From contig NW_019091468.1 of NCBI RefSeq assembly GCF_001949145.1, positions 200,912 through 264,911 on the forward strand: DNA of 64,000 nt. The letters are read 5' to 3'. Of this stretch, positions 1-12,166 are shown in pieces. The stretch comes from Acanthaster planci. Taxonomy: Eukaryota > Echinodermata > Asteroidea > Valvatida > Acanthasteridae. A program made the position numbers and the translations under genes. The notes beneath the pieces are model-generated. The model did no database searches. It was not told the origin of the DNA and saw only the letters and a list, made by a program, of their open reading frames with translations. The first letter of the stretch is position 1. Each line of letters opens with the position of its first letter.

Positions 1-2661
1 TACCAAAGACAGCTTAGCTTTTCCTATTGGTCGAGAGACCGTCTTGTGACCCGTGTACAATGAGTGATAAAACATCGCCTTGCGGAGGCATATATCACAA
101 CATGGCTAGAAGGATGCTAAAAAATTGAGGTACGTGTAACATTGTGAACAAAATCATCGGTTATTTATGATATTTTAACATGTTAGAATTTCTAACTCGT
201 TTGTTCAGGCTGTCACAGAAGAATGAATGTTGATTTAATGTCCCTCGCCAGTGGCCCATCGCGTTCTGCGCCACCTTGCGCAGTACGTGCCACGCGTGTG
301 CATAAGCCGGTTCACATACTTGACACCAAAGTGCACACAAGCGCGAATTTGTGGTGCAGATCAAATAATTATTTGCATTACGAATTCGCAAAAGCTGATC
401 AGAGTTTAATTCGAGCGAAAGTTTGCTGTAAATCTTGCGTGCCGTCAAATTCGCCTCGCTGGCACATTTGCCTGTAGTTTTAACTGGCCTGAAGGCTGTT
501 GTTTATGACTATTCGCGACAGGAGCATATCATAAAATGACTTAAAGGGTGTTTGGAAGAGAAGAAGTAAAATAATTGCACAAAATCGTCGAGAATTTGTA
601 AGTTTTAAACGTGCTTTGACTTTCTGACTGAAAAGGTGTTGTAGTTGTGTGACACAACGTTCATTTGCAATAAAGTACAATAGCATTTCATGAAAAATAC
701 TACGGGGGGGTGGTGCAACTATACGTTCAGGGTGAAATGCCCTTAACACTGTTCGCCTGGATAGTTTACAAGGAAAGGTGAGGGAAACGAAGTGACACAA
801 AGCGATATTCCACTGAATCTTCACAGGAAAAAAAATTCAGGCCGTGGTGAGTTATTGATTTTAGACACCAATGGTACGATTCCCTGTGGTACATTCGAAA
901 AGATTCACATGATTTGAACTAAGTGTGCTGTGGGGGAGGAGGGAATGCCATCAATCGGCCCGACGCGTATCGACACGGCGGCATTTCAGACAGGAATCAG
1001 ACATCTGGGCCCTTCATCGGAGATTGGCCCTGTGATTGACGAGGTCTGCCATGTGTATCTCCTGATCGTATATTTCTGCTTCCGCTGCCGGAAGCTGCAA
1101 TCCATCGCCAAGCCATTAGTAATCACGGTGTAGTGGCAACGCCCATTGGAAAATGTAACTTACTCCATAAATTTGAAATTCAGTGCAACGCTTTAGACGA
1201 GTCAGAGCGTAGCATATCAGTCAGACATCTTTTGTTTCCTTCATTCTTTAAGATATATGTATATATTTTTCCTACGGGCTTTCTAGCCGACTCAGGGAGT
1301 TTTTTTTGTGACTGCAGCTCTATCAACATAAGGCCTTACAATGGTAATTCAAGTCCAGGGCCGTGGGGAAAAATAGAAAGCAAAGGCGGATTAGAAGACA
1401 GAAAGATATATCATTTTGAGCGTAAAAGATGCTCGTTTACATTGAGCTCTGACCGAAATGTCATACAAGAACAAAGGGAATTTTCAGTGCAAGTTTTGAA
1501 ACACCCCATTAACATGTAACTGTATTGCATTGCTCTGACGAACCCGTGGCACTCTGTTTTCACGTTTACAAAAGTTCATCTCTAAATGCCTTATCTGCGT
1601 GAGTTCGCATGGCATTGCAGTCACATTTGCTGCGAAATTCGCATTCAGTTCGTTGTTGTTTTTTTCTAGTACGCCGGTGCCGTACGCCGGTGCAGCTGTA
1701 GACAGTTTTGAAAAGCCATTACACTATCGGAGAATTATCAAGGCAACTAAGGCTATTCGTGTTCATGAAAACAGATCCAGTTTCTGTTAGGAGAATTACT
1801 TGGCATGGGTGGGCGTACATTTCGATTTCATGGCTGCCCCGAATTCTTGTGGTGAATTCGTGTCTGCGTACTGTGAACTCGTGATTTAGCAGAAGCACGT
1901 ATACTAAAATCAGATGGACAGGGGATTGGGAGACCTCGGCAAAAACATCCATAAAGGAGGAGCCACGTCTTGCACCCGACTGTCTGCGCTGGCTGACGTT
2001 TCTTCCTCTAAATTCATGCAATGCCCCGGCAATCCGGGGGTAAAATGATTTAATACAAGACACGAATGATAGTGGGAGCTACCCGCAGACGAGAACGAGA
2101 GTAGTTAATCACTGTCGGAGGTGACAGGCGAAATTGATCCACGTGACCACTCGTGTTGGCAATAAGGCGTATCACTTTGTCAGGCAAATCAATGGACCCA
2201 GCTGGATGGTCGAAATGAAATCACCCACCCTAGGGTCGAGTTGAGAGCTGTGGTCAGAAAATAGAGAGTTATTGGAAAAAGTACCCTAAGCGAGCTCAAA
2301 AATAAGAGAAACCAAACACAAACAAAACGCCTCATAAGTAATGTAACCAGAAGCATCTAGCGGAAGCAGAACCTGAATGAGGCCCGCAGACAAACCCTTA
2401 AACAGATGCCAATCCCTACTGTAACTGTAGCTCAGCATGAAACGAGCGGCCACCAACCACATGTTGCAATTTCCATTGGAGCCATGTTGACGCGACTAAA
2501 CCGTCGTTTGCCATATTTTCGTGTTTACAATCGGCTCCAGGGGAGTTGCAACGTGTTTGTTGCTCCAAAGGTAAATTACTTTCGCACAGATATTATTGAC
2601 AGATGACTTTATCTTCTGCTTGGTTTTCAATTGGTTTCTGTTGCTCTTATCCCATGTCAAT
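1..2661. other. gene-free stretch, nothing recognised
   Basis: No open frame here resembles a known protein or shows a coherent exon with splice sites. Small items only: an ATTTGCAT octamer at 371-378 (POU-type word, common in AT-rich DNA) and a 12-bp word, GTACGCCGGTGC, present twice in tandem at 1669-1680 and 1682-1693. The frame at 1133-1519 is open for 128 codons but has no recognisable motif. Confidence 0.5.
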
Positions 2662-2861
2662 GGGCCTCGAACTGGACCAAGAGAGAGAGTGCGCGCCATT
2701 TACTTAGCAACGGAAGCTTCTTTGGTCAGAACTGAACTGCACTGGGTCACGAACAACTAGAAAATGCACGCGTCACAGTCGCATCACTACCAACAAATTG
2801 AACACTCCCGACCAAAGCAGCTCTTTTCAACCGATGAGGGGGTGCTTTCTGCTCGGGGTGG
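2662..2861 (+). repeat. interspersed repeat family A, copy 1
   Basis: About 200 bp that aligns along its length with 11986-12166 and 27648-27825. Shared blocks in order are a GGGCCTCGA/ACTGGACC start, a GAGAG tract, TTAGCAACGGA, a TCGCATCACTACCA block, the word CTCCCGACCAA, and a CTTTTCAACCGAT box shared with copy 3. It ends in a G-rich GCTCGGGGTGG. This copy is the longest because of small insertions. No terminal inverted repeat and no convincing tRNA promoter boxes are seen, so the class (SINE or non-autonomous DNA element) is unresolved. No coding capacity. Confidence 0.75.
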
Positions 2862-5800
2862 AGTCCATTAGTGTTAAATATTTTCCCCTTCGATCCGTTT
2901 TGTGTGTCAGGGTGTTTGGAGTGTTCGGTTTGTTTATTATTCCTATTTGCCTTGTGGCCATTTGTGTTTAAGCTTGTTGATGTTTCTAGTCGTCGACGCT
3001 GTGGTCGTTGTCTTATTATTCATTTAGGAATTTTTATTTCTATGATTTTTAAATGAATTTTACAATTAGTATTGTGAGAGTTTTTAGAGGTTACAGACTT
3101 TTTAGAAAGTTAGAATTTCAAATACATTATGTTTATAATATTTTATGATTCCTGCTGGCTTGTTGAATAAATTAACTTCATTAGGTTTCACTTCTAGCTT
3201 GTGTAGAAATGATTATAATCCAATACGCTCTCAATCCAAAATCTAGTATAGGCCTGTGCTTTGCTAGCTAAGTTACAGACTAGATAACAAAATCACCGGC
3301 GAGGCAGAAAGTATTTGTTAAAAGAATCATCAATCATTTTGGTGTTAACCTAGAGTGCACATAAAATACAGTTTTTTTGTCAGCTGTGATTTTTCCGAAG
3401 ATAGCCGAGGCTTTAACATTATCACCAGGGCTTGGGACATTTGCCGGAAAGGTCCATCTCCCGCAGTCATTATTCTTGCCGTTAGGGAAATTGGTGCAAC
3501 GACTCTGTACTCTACAAAATCTTTTATCAACAGGCCCCAGAATTCCTGCCAGCCTAAGCATGCACCGGAAAGAGGTACACTCCAGACCAAAAGCGCCGGC
3601 TGTTTTTCAAATGCCACGATCCGGCTGTTGAGTTACCAATCAAACCTGATCAGCCACCACTGGTCATTTTTGGTAATTCTCTTCACGTCAATATACCCGC
3701 TTCCTGGAAAAGCGCTAGCTTCAACCACAAATAGCTTTCTTGGCTACAAGCGGTCCACAGTCTTTACTTGAATACAGTTCTTGTTATTTCATGCCCAGGT
3801 ATATTTCTAACGTAGAAATTTCATGATGGCATTGCCGATGACATATATGAATAAATCACTGAGAGGGTGTAAATCCACTGCGGATGATAGCGATCGTCAG
3901 GTCTGTGGATACCATGCATTTGTTAACTCATTGTACAAATGTCAGATTGGCTAATTATGACCTCGGAGCTTTGATTGCCTGAAACCGCAGCTTTCTTGGA
4001 GGAGCTGCAATTTCGCCTAAACCTTTTAGGGCCTACATTTTCTAGTAATTTCAGTTTTCTACGGGCACTTTCTACTTACGTCTTATCTTTCACAATCCCT
4101 TGTAGTTCGCCATCTTTGAGGCACCGCCATGCTGCAGTTAATTCTGTGCAAGTTACAGAAGCGTCGATTTTGCGGTATTACCACAACTCCTGCAGGTCAA
4201 AATAATGTAATCTCTTTGGCCGTGCATGTCTGAGTACATTGAAAAAGCCATGTCCGTTGCCATATGGCTACGGCGTCCGTTCCTTGCTATTGGGGCGTCC
4301 CAGTGAGCAGCCGTATCAAAGAATACCGGTTCCAGGTAGGCCTCATGCATGAACCAACGAACAAACGCTACATCAAAACGATTCGTAGAGGTTCATGGTG
4401 TCAGTTTAAGACGAAAGACTGGTTAGAATTTAATGCTTTATTATTAAAACCCCCATGACTGTTTCTGGCAGCCAACTTGGATCCGCGGAAGAGAATGCTA
4501 ATGAACATGTGGCGCGGAGAGTATCCGGCGTATATGGAATGGTAAAGGGCGGTAACTGTGCAGTTCAACTTAAGTTAATTTTAAGAGGCATTTCAATGCC
4601 TGTCGACAGTAAATATTCGAATGTACAGTGATAACCATCAGGGCAGGGTATGGTGGCTACTTCTTTAAAAGAAACACTGTGTTGTGAAGAGTCATCCGTG
4701 AAACAAGTAACTATTTTGGAAAGTAAGATATTAATATCTGTATTATAGCCCAATGAACTTTATGCCAGAAAGCGGTCTGATTGGATATGCAAGGATACGG
4801 GAAAATCTTCGGAAACCGTCTGCAGGAACGGCAAAGTCTGCTTTGGACCAGCCGCTCTATGCCTATAGGCATTCGTGTACATGCACATTAATTGGCGTGG
4901 TGGATTTGCATTGACAGTATTCTGCGACCCAGTTCACGCCAAACCCACGACCTAATAACAAAGCCCCTCGGCTCGAAGTGCAGAGACCATGATATGTATC
5001 ACAACGAAACCATTTAAATTGCAACAGGCATATTAGGTCAACCAGTGACAAAGAAACGGTTTCAAAAGTGTAAGTGCCATTCAGCAGCTTGTGCTTTGAA
5101 AAATATCTTGTTTGGACATAGACTAACCCACAACTAACAGGCAATATATTTTTCCATCTAGCTGTTGGTATATTTATTACTTGCCAAAGCGCGACTGATC
5201 ATGCATTAAAAATTTCAATGGAAGGCTGGCGTTTTGTCAAAAGGGATTTTCAGACTGTAGTCTTATTCCCGCATTTTAAGAACGTAACGGGACATGCACG
5301 GTTACCTTCTTACTGATTAATCATTCTCGAAAAACATAATTTGTCTCAACAGACCGAGCAAGTAATGCAATTAATCATAAATGAATCTCTATTTTGAGTT
5401 TCAAGTGGGGCATTTGTTGTTCCTTGTCATAGCCATGACCCGTTGCCGCTGCCCCTAATTTATTAGGCAAGCTGTCTGCAAGATCTTAGGGTTTGGTATC
5501 ACGCCGTTGGAAACGAAAGCACATCTTTTTATAAAAAAAAAATACCGCAAGTACTAGTGGAGTTCATGTAAAGTGAACTTCCTAAACGCAAAGTGCGAGT
5601 TGAAACAAAAACTGGACGTTTGCCGCACATCTGTTACGAAATTCTACTCGCATCAAGATTAATTTGTCCGGCAGTTGCAAATTCGTGCCATCAGTTCTGC
5701 GGCAACATCACACTCTCGCGTTGGCGCCAATTCTGATTTTGAACCTGTAGCCAATGTGTATACGATTTTGTTTCCTTTATTTTTTGTTTGGTTTGGTTGG

Positions 5801-6541
5801 GTTTTCAAAGTTGTGTCTAATGCTGAGCTTGGTGAGAAAATGTCATGAACCAGAACTTGACCTTTTATGCGGCCCTATCTGCAACAAAAGCGGCTCGTTT
5901 ATTTGATTTGCTATCTAATGATCCATCACTACTAAGGTTAAAAGGCTCGTTCGCAATCAACTCTGCCTCCTGGGCCTTGAGAGCTGTATTCGCTGCCCCA
6001 TCAATTGGTTGATGAATCATTCTATATCAACGGCAAAGGCACACAAGGCCAGCAAGGCAAAAACAAGTCCGGAATAGGCAAAGGTAATGTCTTTAGGGTA
6101 AAGACAAACAAATGCTTGCGGCCAAGACAAACAAAACATTGGTTGCTGGTTAATCACGACCCAACAAACAGGTTTCCAACACCAGCACAGTCGAAACATT
6201 TTTGCGATGAACAACTGAATGAAGACGTGTGCAAACCTTAGACCGAAAAAGCAAATAAGACTGTATGTTACCTGCTGTTGTGATTCTTGGGTAGCAGTCG
6301 TTCAGTGTCAATTAGATCCCATTGGCTTACAACGACACTGCTCACTAAGAAACAATACAGCAGATGCCTTTTGCAGAGAGGTTTATGTCTGTTTAATGCA
6401 GATCCGTCTGCGTTGAATAGACATATAAACTGCTGGACAGCACTTTACGAGAGCTTCAATTTTGTAATCGAATCTATAGATCCGGAGTCTCCACATCAAA
6501 CTGTTTTGTTCCCATTCGAACAACTTAACTATTTCAATTAA
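2862..6541. other. gene-free stretch, nothing recognised
   Basis: At 3345-3771 open frames overlap on both strands (138 codons on plus, 90 on minus). Neither resembles a family I know and neither has GC3 bias or exon-like borders, so I read them as chance. A T/G-rich run sits near 5790 and an A-tract at about 5531. No RNA gene or repeat was identified. Confidence 0.45.
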
Positions 6542-6745
6542 CTATTTCTCCATAATAGGAGAAGACAAGACGTAACAGACTATTAAAATGTCGAGAAACA
6601 CATTATAAAGCAATAATTGTTCCAATTCAAAAAGTTACCAATCATCTATTTCTCCATAATTGGAGAGATAAGACACACCACACTAATAAAATGTTGAAAA
6701 CCACGTGATACAGCAGTAGGCCTAATCAATAATAAAAATAAAATA
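6542..6745 (+). repeat. diverged tandem duplication, unit about 104 bp
   Basis: The word CTATTTCTCCATAAT starts at 6542 and again at 6646. The sequence that follows stays alignable for most of the unit: GGAGA, AAGACA, ACTA(T/A)TAAAATGT, GA(G)AAACAC and a closing CCAA/TCAA. Two units are visible and no third. The divergence indicates an old duplication. Confidence 0.65.
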
Positions 6746-9700
6746 ATACAAACTTGAGGGAAAATTAAGATAATCACGAAACCAAAAACTGAGGCCAAAT
6801 TTTAATATGCAAACATCAGGAAAACAATATTATATTTACTTGTGTACCAAAGATTAAACGATTTTTCATGCCGCATGGTTTAATGACTTGTATGACAGAA
6901 GTGTGTACAAAAAGGTACATGTTTGGGACTGCCAATTATAGTCTGCGTTGTACATTATTAAAAGCATTAATAATCGCGAGTGTATGCCATAAAGTTGCCA
7001 GCATGATAACCAAAAAAGAGTTTTCTGTGGCACTGAAAACACCTAATTGGCCAGTGGGCGTTACCAATGCAAACGTTGTGCTTTCAACTTTGACTCTGCT
7101 TTGCTGCAGATACTTACAATGGGAGCTTGTGACTCAACGTCTTAGCCCACACTGATCAAAACATACATTAACAGTTTCGACTGTTTAGACTGATGTAAGT
7201 TTAAATCAGTTGTTGAGTAGAATACATTGGCAATCTTTATACGTGTCCATATTTTCAAGATAGTAGCTTTCTAAGAATAAGAACTATGTTGTCTCTTCCT
7301 TTCATGGACATCGTAGACTTAAATTATTACCATCTACATGTCATAAATACGCAGATTAGGGACATACTGCACGACTTAATGGTGTCTATTTCTGCTCAAG
7401 GACGTCAGGAAATCTGACCTCCGGGAAAAGCGAAAAACGTCATTAAGTTGACCGCAGCGCGTCCGGAAAGGACGGTTTTTGGTAATTGAATTTTTATGAA
7501 AAGGAGACAACCTGATGGAAAAATGGTAGAGAGGTGTGACAGGCAACTTTTCCCAGGACGAAGAACGGCGCGTATTTGTTTCACCGGGTTCACAGGCATA
7601 AAGCCAAAATGCCTATGGGAACAGCGGCGAGTAATTTTCCAGTCCAAATGTACCGTCGGCTACATTTATGGTGAAAATAGCAACAAAACTTCATCATGCA
7701 TTACTGATTTAATTTTATAAAGATTTCAACCGTGTAAGATTGAAAACAAAACAAAACGGTTACTGGTATGATGAAGCCGTTTTGATTTGTCACTGCGCTG
7801 CAGCGTGCAAACATGTTTTATGCCCAGTGTTCCGAAATGACATAAGGATGGTGACAAATGAAGTCGAGGTCAAAATGAAAATGATTATAAAACACATTTC
7901 TAGAAGCGAGGGAGTGGACAACTACAATGATGATAACCTTGGGGCAAAAGATAACATTTACGGCAACGTTTTGCAAATTCGGAACCAGTGGCAACCAATG
8001 CAGTGCTGAGCTAGCTGAAGATCAAAAGACCGAATTGTGAGCGATCCAAATGGTACGCCAGTGTGAAGGGGATTGTGAAACAGATCGTCATGATTAACCC
8101 AGTTAACCCAGAGAACCAAATCAAAGAGATCATTCCACTGATGGAATAGATTACGCAGCTAACCTAGTTCTACCTGCCTTGACCAGACGCACCCCCTAAT
8201 TCGTTGAACAGAGCCAGGTTGGTCGGGAGTGTCAACCGGCGTGCAGGGATCAAAGAATGTTGGTGTGTTAGTTGCCGAATTTCTGTCACTTGAGATCTCC
8301 CTTGTCAACGGTTCTGAAATGCGGGATTTTCAGTATGCAGTCTGGGAGAAAACATGTCAGAACCAAACGACATAGAGATTTTAAAGGCATAAAAGTATAA
8401 ATACGTTAGACTTGCCTGCGGCAATTTCATTACTGGAAAATGATTACTGTTTCTTCAAGTTGTCCAACACAAAGTAAAAAGGTGGAGGTCGGATGGAAGG
8501 CAGCGTATACATTCGTCTTACATCCTTTCCTGGCATCTTTAGTGTTCCTGATAATGTCACGCGCCATTAATTTGCTTTCAGTGGATCGAAACTAGACCTC
8601 CAGAAGCACATGCCGAGCTTGAAAATCACTTAACCTAGATTAAAGACGTTGATCACATTTCCCTGGTGTCTCAACCCGTTTTTGCGCTAGTGTTGACCTC
8701 GACTCCCTAATGTTGCTGATGGCCAGGTCTGAACAATTAATCGAGGCGGATTGAAAGCGTCGTTCCTTTAAAAAAAAACAATAGTCGATGTCTGTATCAA
8801 GAGTTAGAAAGGTGGAGAACAAACCGAAGCCTGCACAAACCTTCATATTTTGAGATATGTTATTATAAGACGTCGTAACATAGTAGTACATCGTTAATCG
8901 ACTAAGTTTGCCAATGCAGAATCAATTTATTTTATGGAACCATCTTGGCTACATGCTAAAGGCCCTCGGGCTTAGTAGGTAGGTGATATTCATTTGTGCA
9001 GCTAAGGTTTCTGGAATGTATACAAGTATAACCACAGCAATGGAAATTAATTTGCCCTTCTTTCAAGTAGGAAATTATCCTAACAATTCATTTCAGTCGC
9101 TGGCCACAAGGAACAATATTTCAGACCATGAGGTTCATGTGTGATCAGCACGGAACGCAGTGGTAGTGAACAGTGCGTTCCAAAAAGGAAAATCGTTGTT
9201 TAAGAACACTCAATTGGATGTGCGCTGTCGGAAGCGTTGTGATAGTTGGACAATGGACAATGTCAGACCATTTTAAAATAAAATTGAGTGAAATGCCCCT
9301 CGTGTATTAATTTGGTGAAATGTGGCCGACTTGAATTCGGAAATTGTTCGCGGGAAGTTGAGGAACATCTGCTTACATGAGAATCTATCTAATAATACAA
9401 TCAATTTTCAACGCTCCATAGTGCCATTTTGCCCCTCAAACTGGTATCTTTTACTTGGAATCTGGCTCAAGACAGTATCTCGTTTTGATTCATAAATGAT
9501 GGTAATCCTGTATGCTATGCAATAGATCTCAAAACGTTATTGTAAAACGTAAGCGTCTAAAAATAACGTGAACGTGCTTGTAGTTTAATCAAGGATACTG
9601 CACGAAGGGGTATAACTTCAGCGGACGGTGCAGATCCTGGATTGGTAAGTAGAATTCCTCAGTGGAAGTCGGGCTTTTGCACAAAAGTTAATAAACAAAA

Positions 9701-11026
9701 GAAGCCATTAGAAATGGGAAATCATAAATGCTCAGCATGAAAAATCAAAGTTTTGGAGTGCACATCAAAGAAATTTGTTTGAGTGGGTGGATGGAATGGA
9801 GGCACGAGGACAAGCAGGCACCAACACATTGAAAACCTGCAGTGAATGTTTTGCGTAGGCCCAGATAGGCATGCGACACTTTGTTTGGTGGAACAAGAAC
9901 ATATAAACAGAAAGAGAGTCGTTGTTGATATTGGCTCGTGGATTTTGAAACCTTCCATCTGCACCTGAGCCCGGAACCTGACGATCGACCACTCACGATT
10001 GTGGCTCAATTTTTCCCCCAATCGCCAGACATCGCTTCTAGCAACTGACCGTTTGTCCGGTCATCGCGAAGCAGCTGCGAAGATCCCACGTATCAAGAGC
10101 TTTCACGTCACAGGTGACTTCGATGTGGGATCGGAATTGACGTGAAATCCATGGCGCGTCTTCATCTTGTTACCCCCACCAACTTCAATTATATTACACT
10201 GCCCTTCCTTCCTCAATAGGCCATGAGGTCTGTTTTTTTCCCGTTGGCTCTTGAATTCGGCGACTTAATCGAACGTAATTTCCCGGCAGAATCGGGAGAA
10301 GGCAATGTTGATTGGGCCAGAATAGCAGTAACGCAATTAAATACTATTGCCGAAAGGTTGGGATATAATTAAAGTCTGTTCCTTAACTATTCGGTGTACC
10401 AAATTAACAGGTTACTCATCCGACGACAGAGTTCATTTGCTGTGGTTTGGTGGTTATCCCTGGTTTGATGCGGCATTAAATCCCAGTCGAAATCACTGTC
10501 GACGAAATAGTGTTATCCAACTCGAGTCGTTTAAAGCCGGAGCATCAGTTTAGGAATTTGTTCAGCTAATGGAATCATACTATTACGAATGAAATTGTAC
10601 CATACAGGTTCTGTCTCCGAAGCTAAGGCGCTCGGTGTCCATCAATGTGAAAGACGGTGTACCGGGGGGACAGAGTGTAGCAATAATAAGAATTCACTCT
10701 GGTGAAAGGAATGGGAATAGACATGCTTTTAATCAAAACGCACTTTTCAGATGTGTAAGAGGTCGACTCTGATGTTCAAAAGATAAATGCGAAATAATGA
10801 ACAAAATAGATAACAACTTCGGCAAAATTGGGGTTAATCAATGGAATTATGTGAAACCAGACTAATCCCATTCAGAGGTTTTGTGCTGATGATTGGTGAT
10901 AAAATAGCACATAGCATGCAAAATGTTTCCTGGATTGAAAAGAGTGGCAAATTGTTGATTCTTTATAGTTTGTAAAATTGTTTTTGCCCCTCGAGCGTCA
11001 CTTGCAACGGGTTTTAGCGCTTTATA
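6746..11026. other. gene-free stretch, nothing recognised
   Basis: Several short frames exist (for example 7405-7720 on both strands, and three minus frames at 9722-10021), but none carries a motif or splice-bounded exon that I can support. A short duplicated word, AACCCAG, lies near 8098-8111. No repeats shared with the rest of the window were found. Confidence 0.45.
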
Positions 11027-11325
11027 AATTCTCATTATTTATATTACTATTATTATTGAATATTAAAGTACTAAAAATTATTTTTGTTCATTTTCATATT
11101 ACTAATTTGATATTAAACTTATTTGACGTACTTATTTAAATATTTATTTTACTTTAGAATCACATTCGGTATGTATTGTTCGTATAGAAATTATTATAAA
11201 TTTATTATATTTTATTTTGCTTTATTGTTTCATTTCATGTCTTGCCATTTAGTTTTTTATTCCATTACTTTTCATTTTATATTATTTTTTCATTTCATTT
11301 CATTGTATTTTAAACTGGCTATCAA
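11027..11325. repeat. AT-rich low-complexity tract
   Basis: About 300 bp dominated by ATT/TTA/TTTCAT runs, such as repeated TTATTATT and CATTTCATTT words. The 69-codon frame inside it is made of Phe, Leu, Ile and Tyr codons, as expected from base composition alone. It is compatible with a microsatellite-like or matrix-attachment type sequence, but I see nothing specific. Confidence 0.6.
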
Positions 11326-11985
11326 CATCTAGCTGGCGATAATGACGTAAGCCACTTGATACTGGATATTGCCGACATGCTGTTCCAGCGATTTTGACAC
11401 TGTAATCGTCAGGTGTTGCCATAAGCATTACGGTGATACTGCTAGCGATTTCAAGATCCTTAACCAAATAGTTTTTCAACTGTTGGATGTTATCACACAG
11501 TAACCAGAACTAAAAGGTGGGATAATTAGGCCTCCATACTAACTAACAAAATAAGGACAACAATTAGTAAAACAATGTTTTCATATGGTTTCGCTGATGG
11601 ATGTCCAAAGCCACGTTATTTTTGCCAAAAGCATTTTGTGCTGGTACATTGCTGAAAAAACTGGGGATGGCATGGAAAGTGCCGCATTCTCGAAGCTGCG
11701 GATATACTAGCCGCAAGCTCTTTTTCATGCCAATTTGGTTCCGCATCAAATTGTGCTCCAGTTCTGAGGACAACGAATTGAGTTTCTGCCATTTTGGTCT
11801 GGGAGCTCCAGGTTTGGAGAGAATATGTAGCCTGTTGAAAGTCTTTTTTCTTAAATTATTTCTTTGTTCTTTCATTTCTTATATTTTTCTGTTCGCTTCA
11901 CCGACACAAAACTTGTGTTCGCACACAGCCATGTATTTTATTCTGTCATGGGGAAGAATATCGTTGTCCGTATAGAGAAAAATAT
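11326..11985. other. gene-free stretch with unassigned overlapping frames
   Basis: A 103-codon minus frame (11564-11875) and a 124-codon plus frame (11601-11975) overlap each other. The minus frame reads a little more like protein (polar, few runs), but I recognise no family and see no clear donor or acceptor, so I do not call a gene. It could be a fragment of an old mobile element. Confidence 0.35.
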
Positions 11986-12166
11986 GGGCCTTGAGCTGGA
12001 CCGAGAGAGGGCGCTATTTCCTTAGCAATGGAGGCTCCTCTGGTATGAAACTGCGCGTCGCTGGTTCACGAACGACTAGGAACGCAAGCGTTGCAGTGAC
12101 ATCGCTACCAGTAAAATGAGCACTCCCGACCAACGCGCCGCGAGGGGGTGCTTCTGCTCAAGGTGG
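11986..12166 (+). repeat. interspersed repeat family A, copy 2
   Basis: 181 bp that aligns with copies at 2662 and 27648. It opens with GGGCCTTGAGCTGGACC, continues with GAGAGGGCGCTATTTCCTTAGCAATGGAGGC in the same order as copy 3, then the ATCGCTACCA block and CTCCCGACCAA. It ends in GAGGGGGTGCTTCTGCTC. It lacks the CTTTTCAACCGAT box of copies 1 and 3, having CGCGCCG instead. The orientation is the same as the other two copies. Confidence 0.75.

Noticed and set aside
11123-11332. 69-codon frame of hydrophobic residues as a membrane peptide
   Set aside because: Composition is explained by the AT-rich tract.
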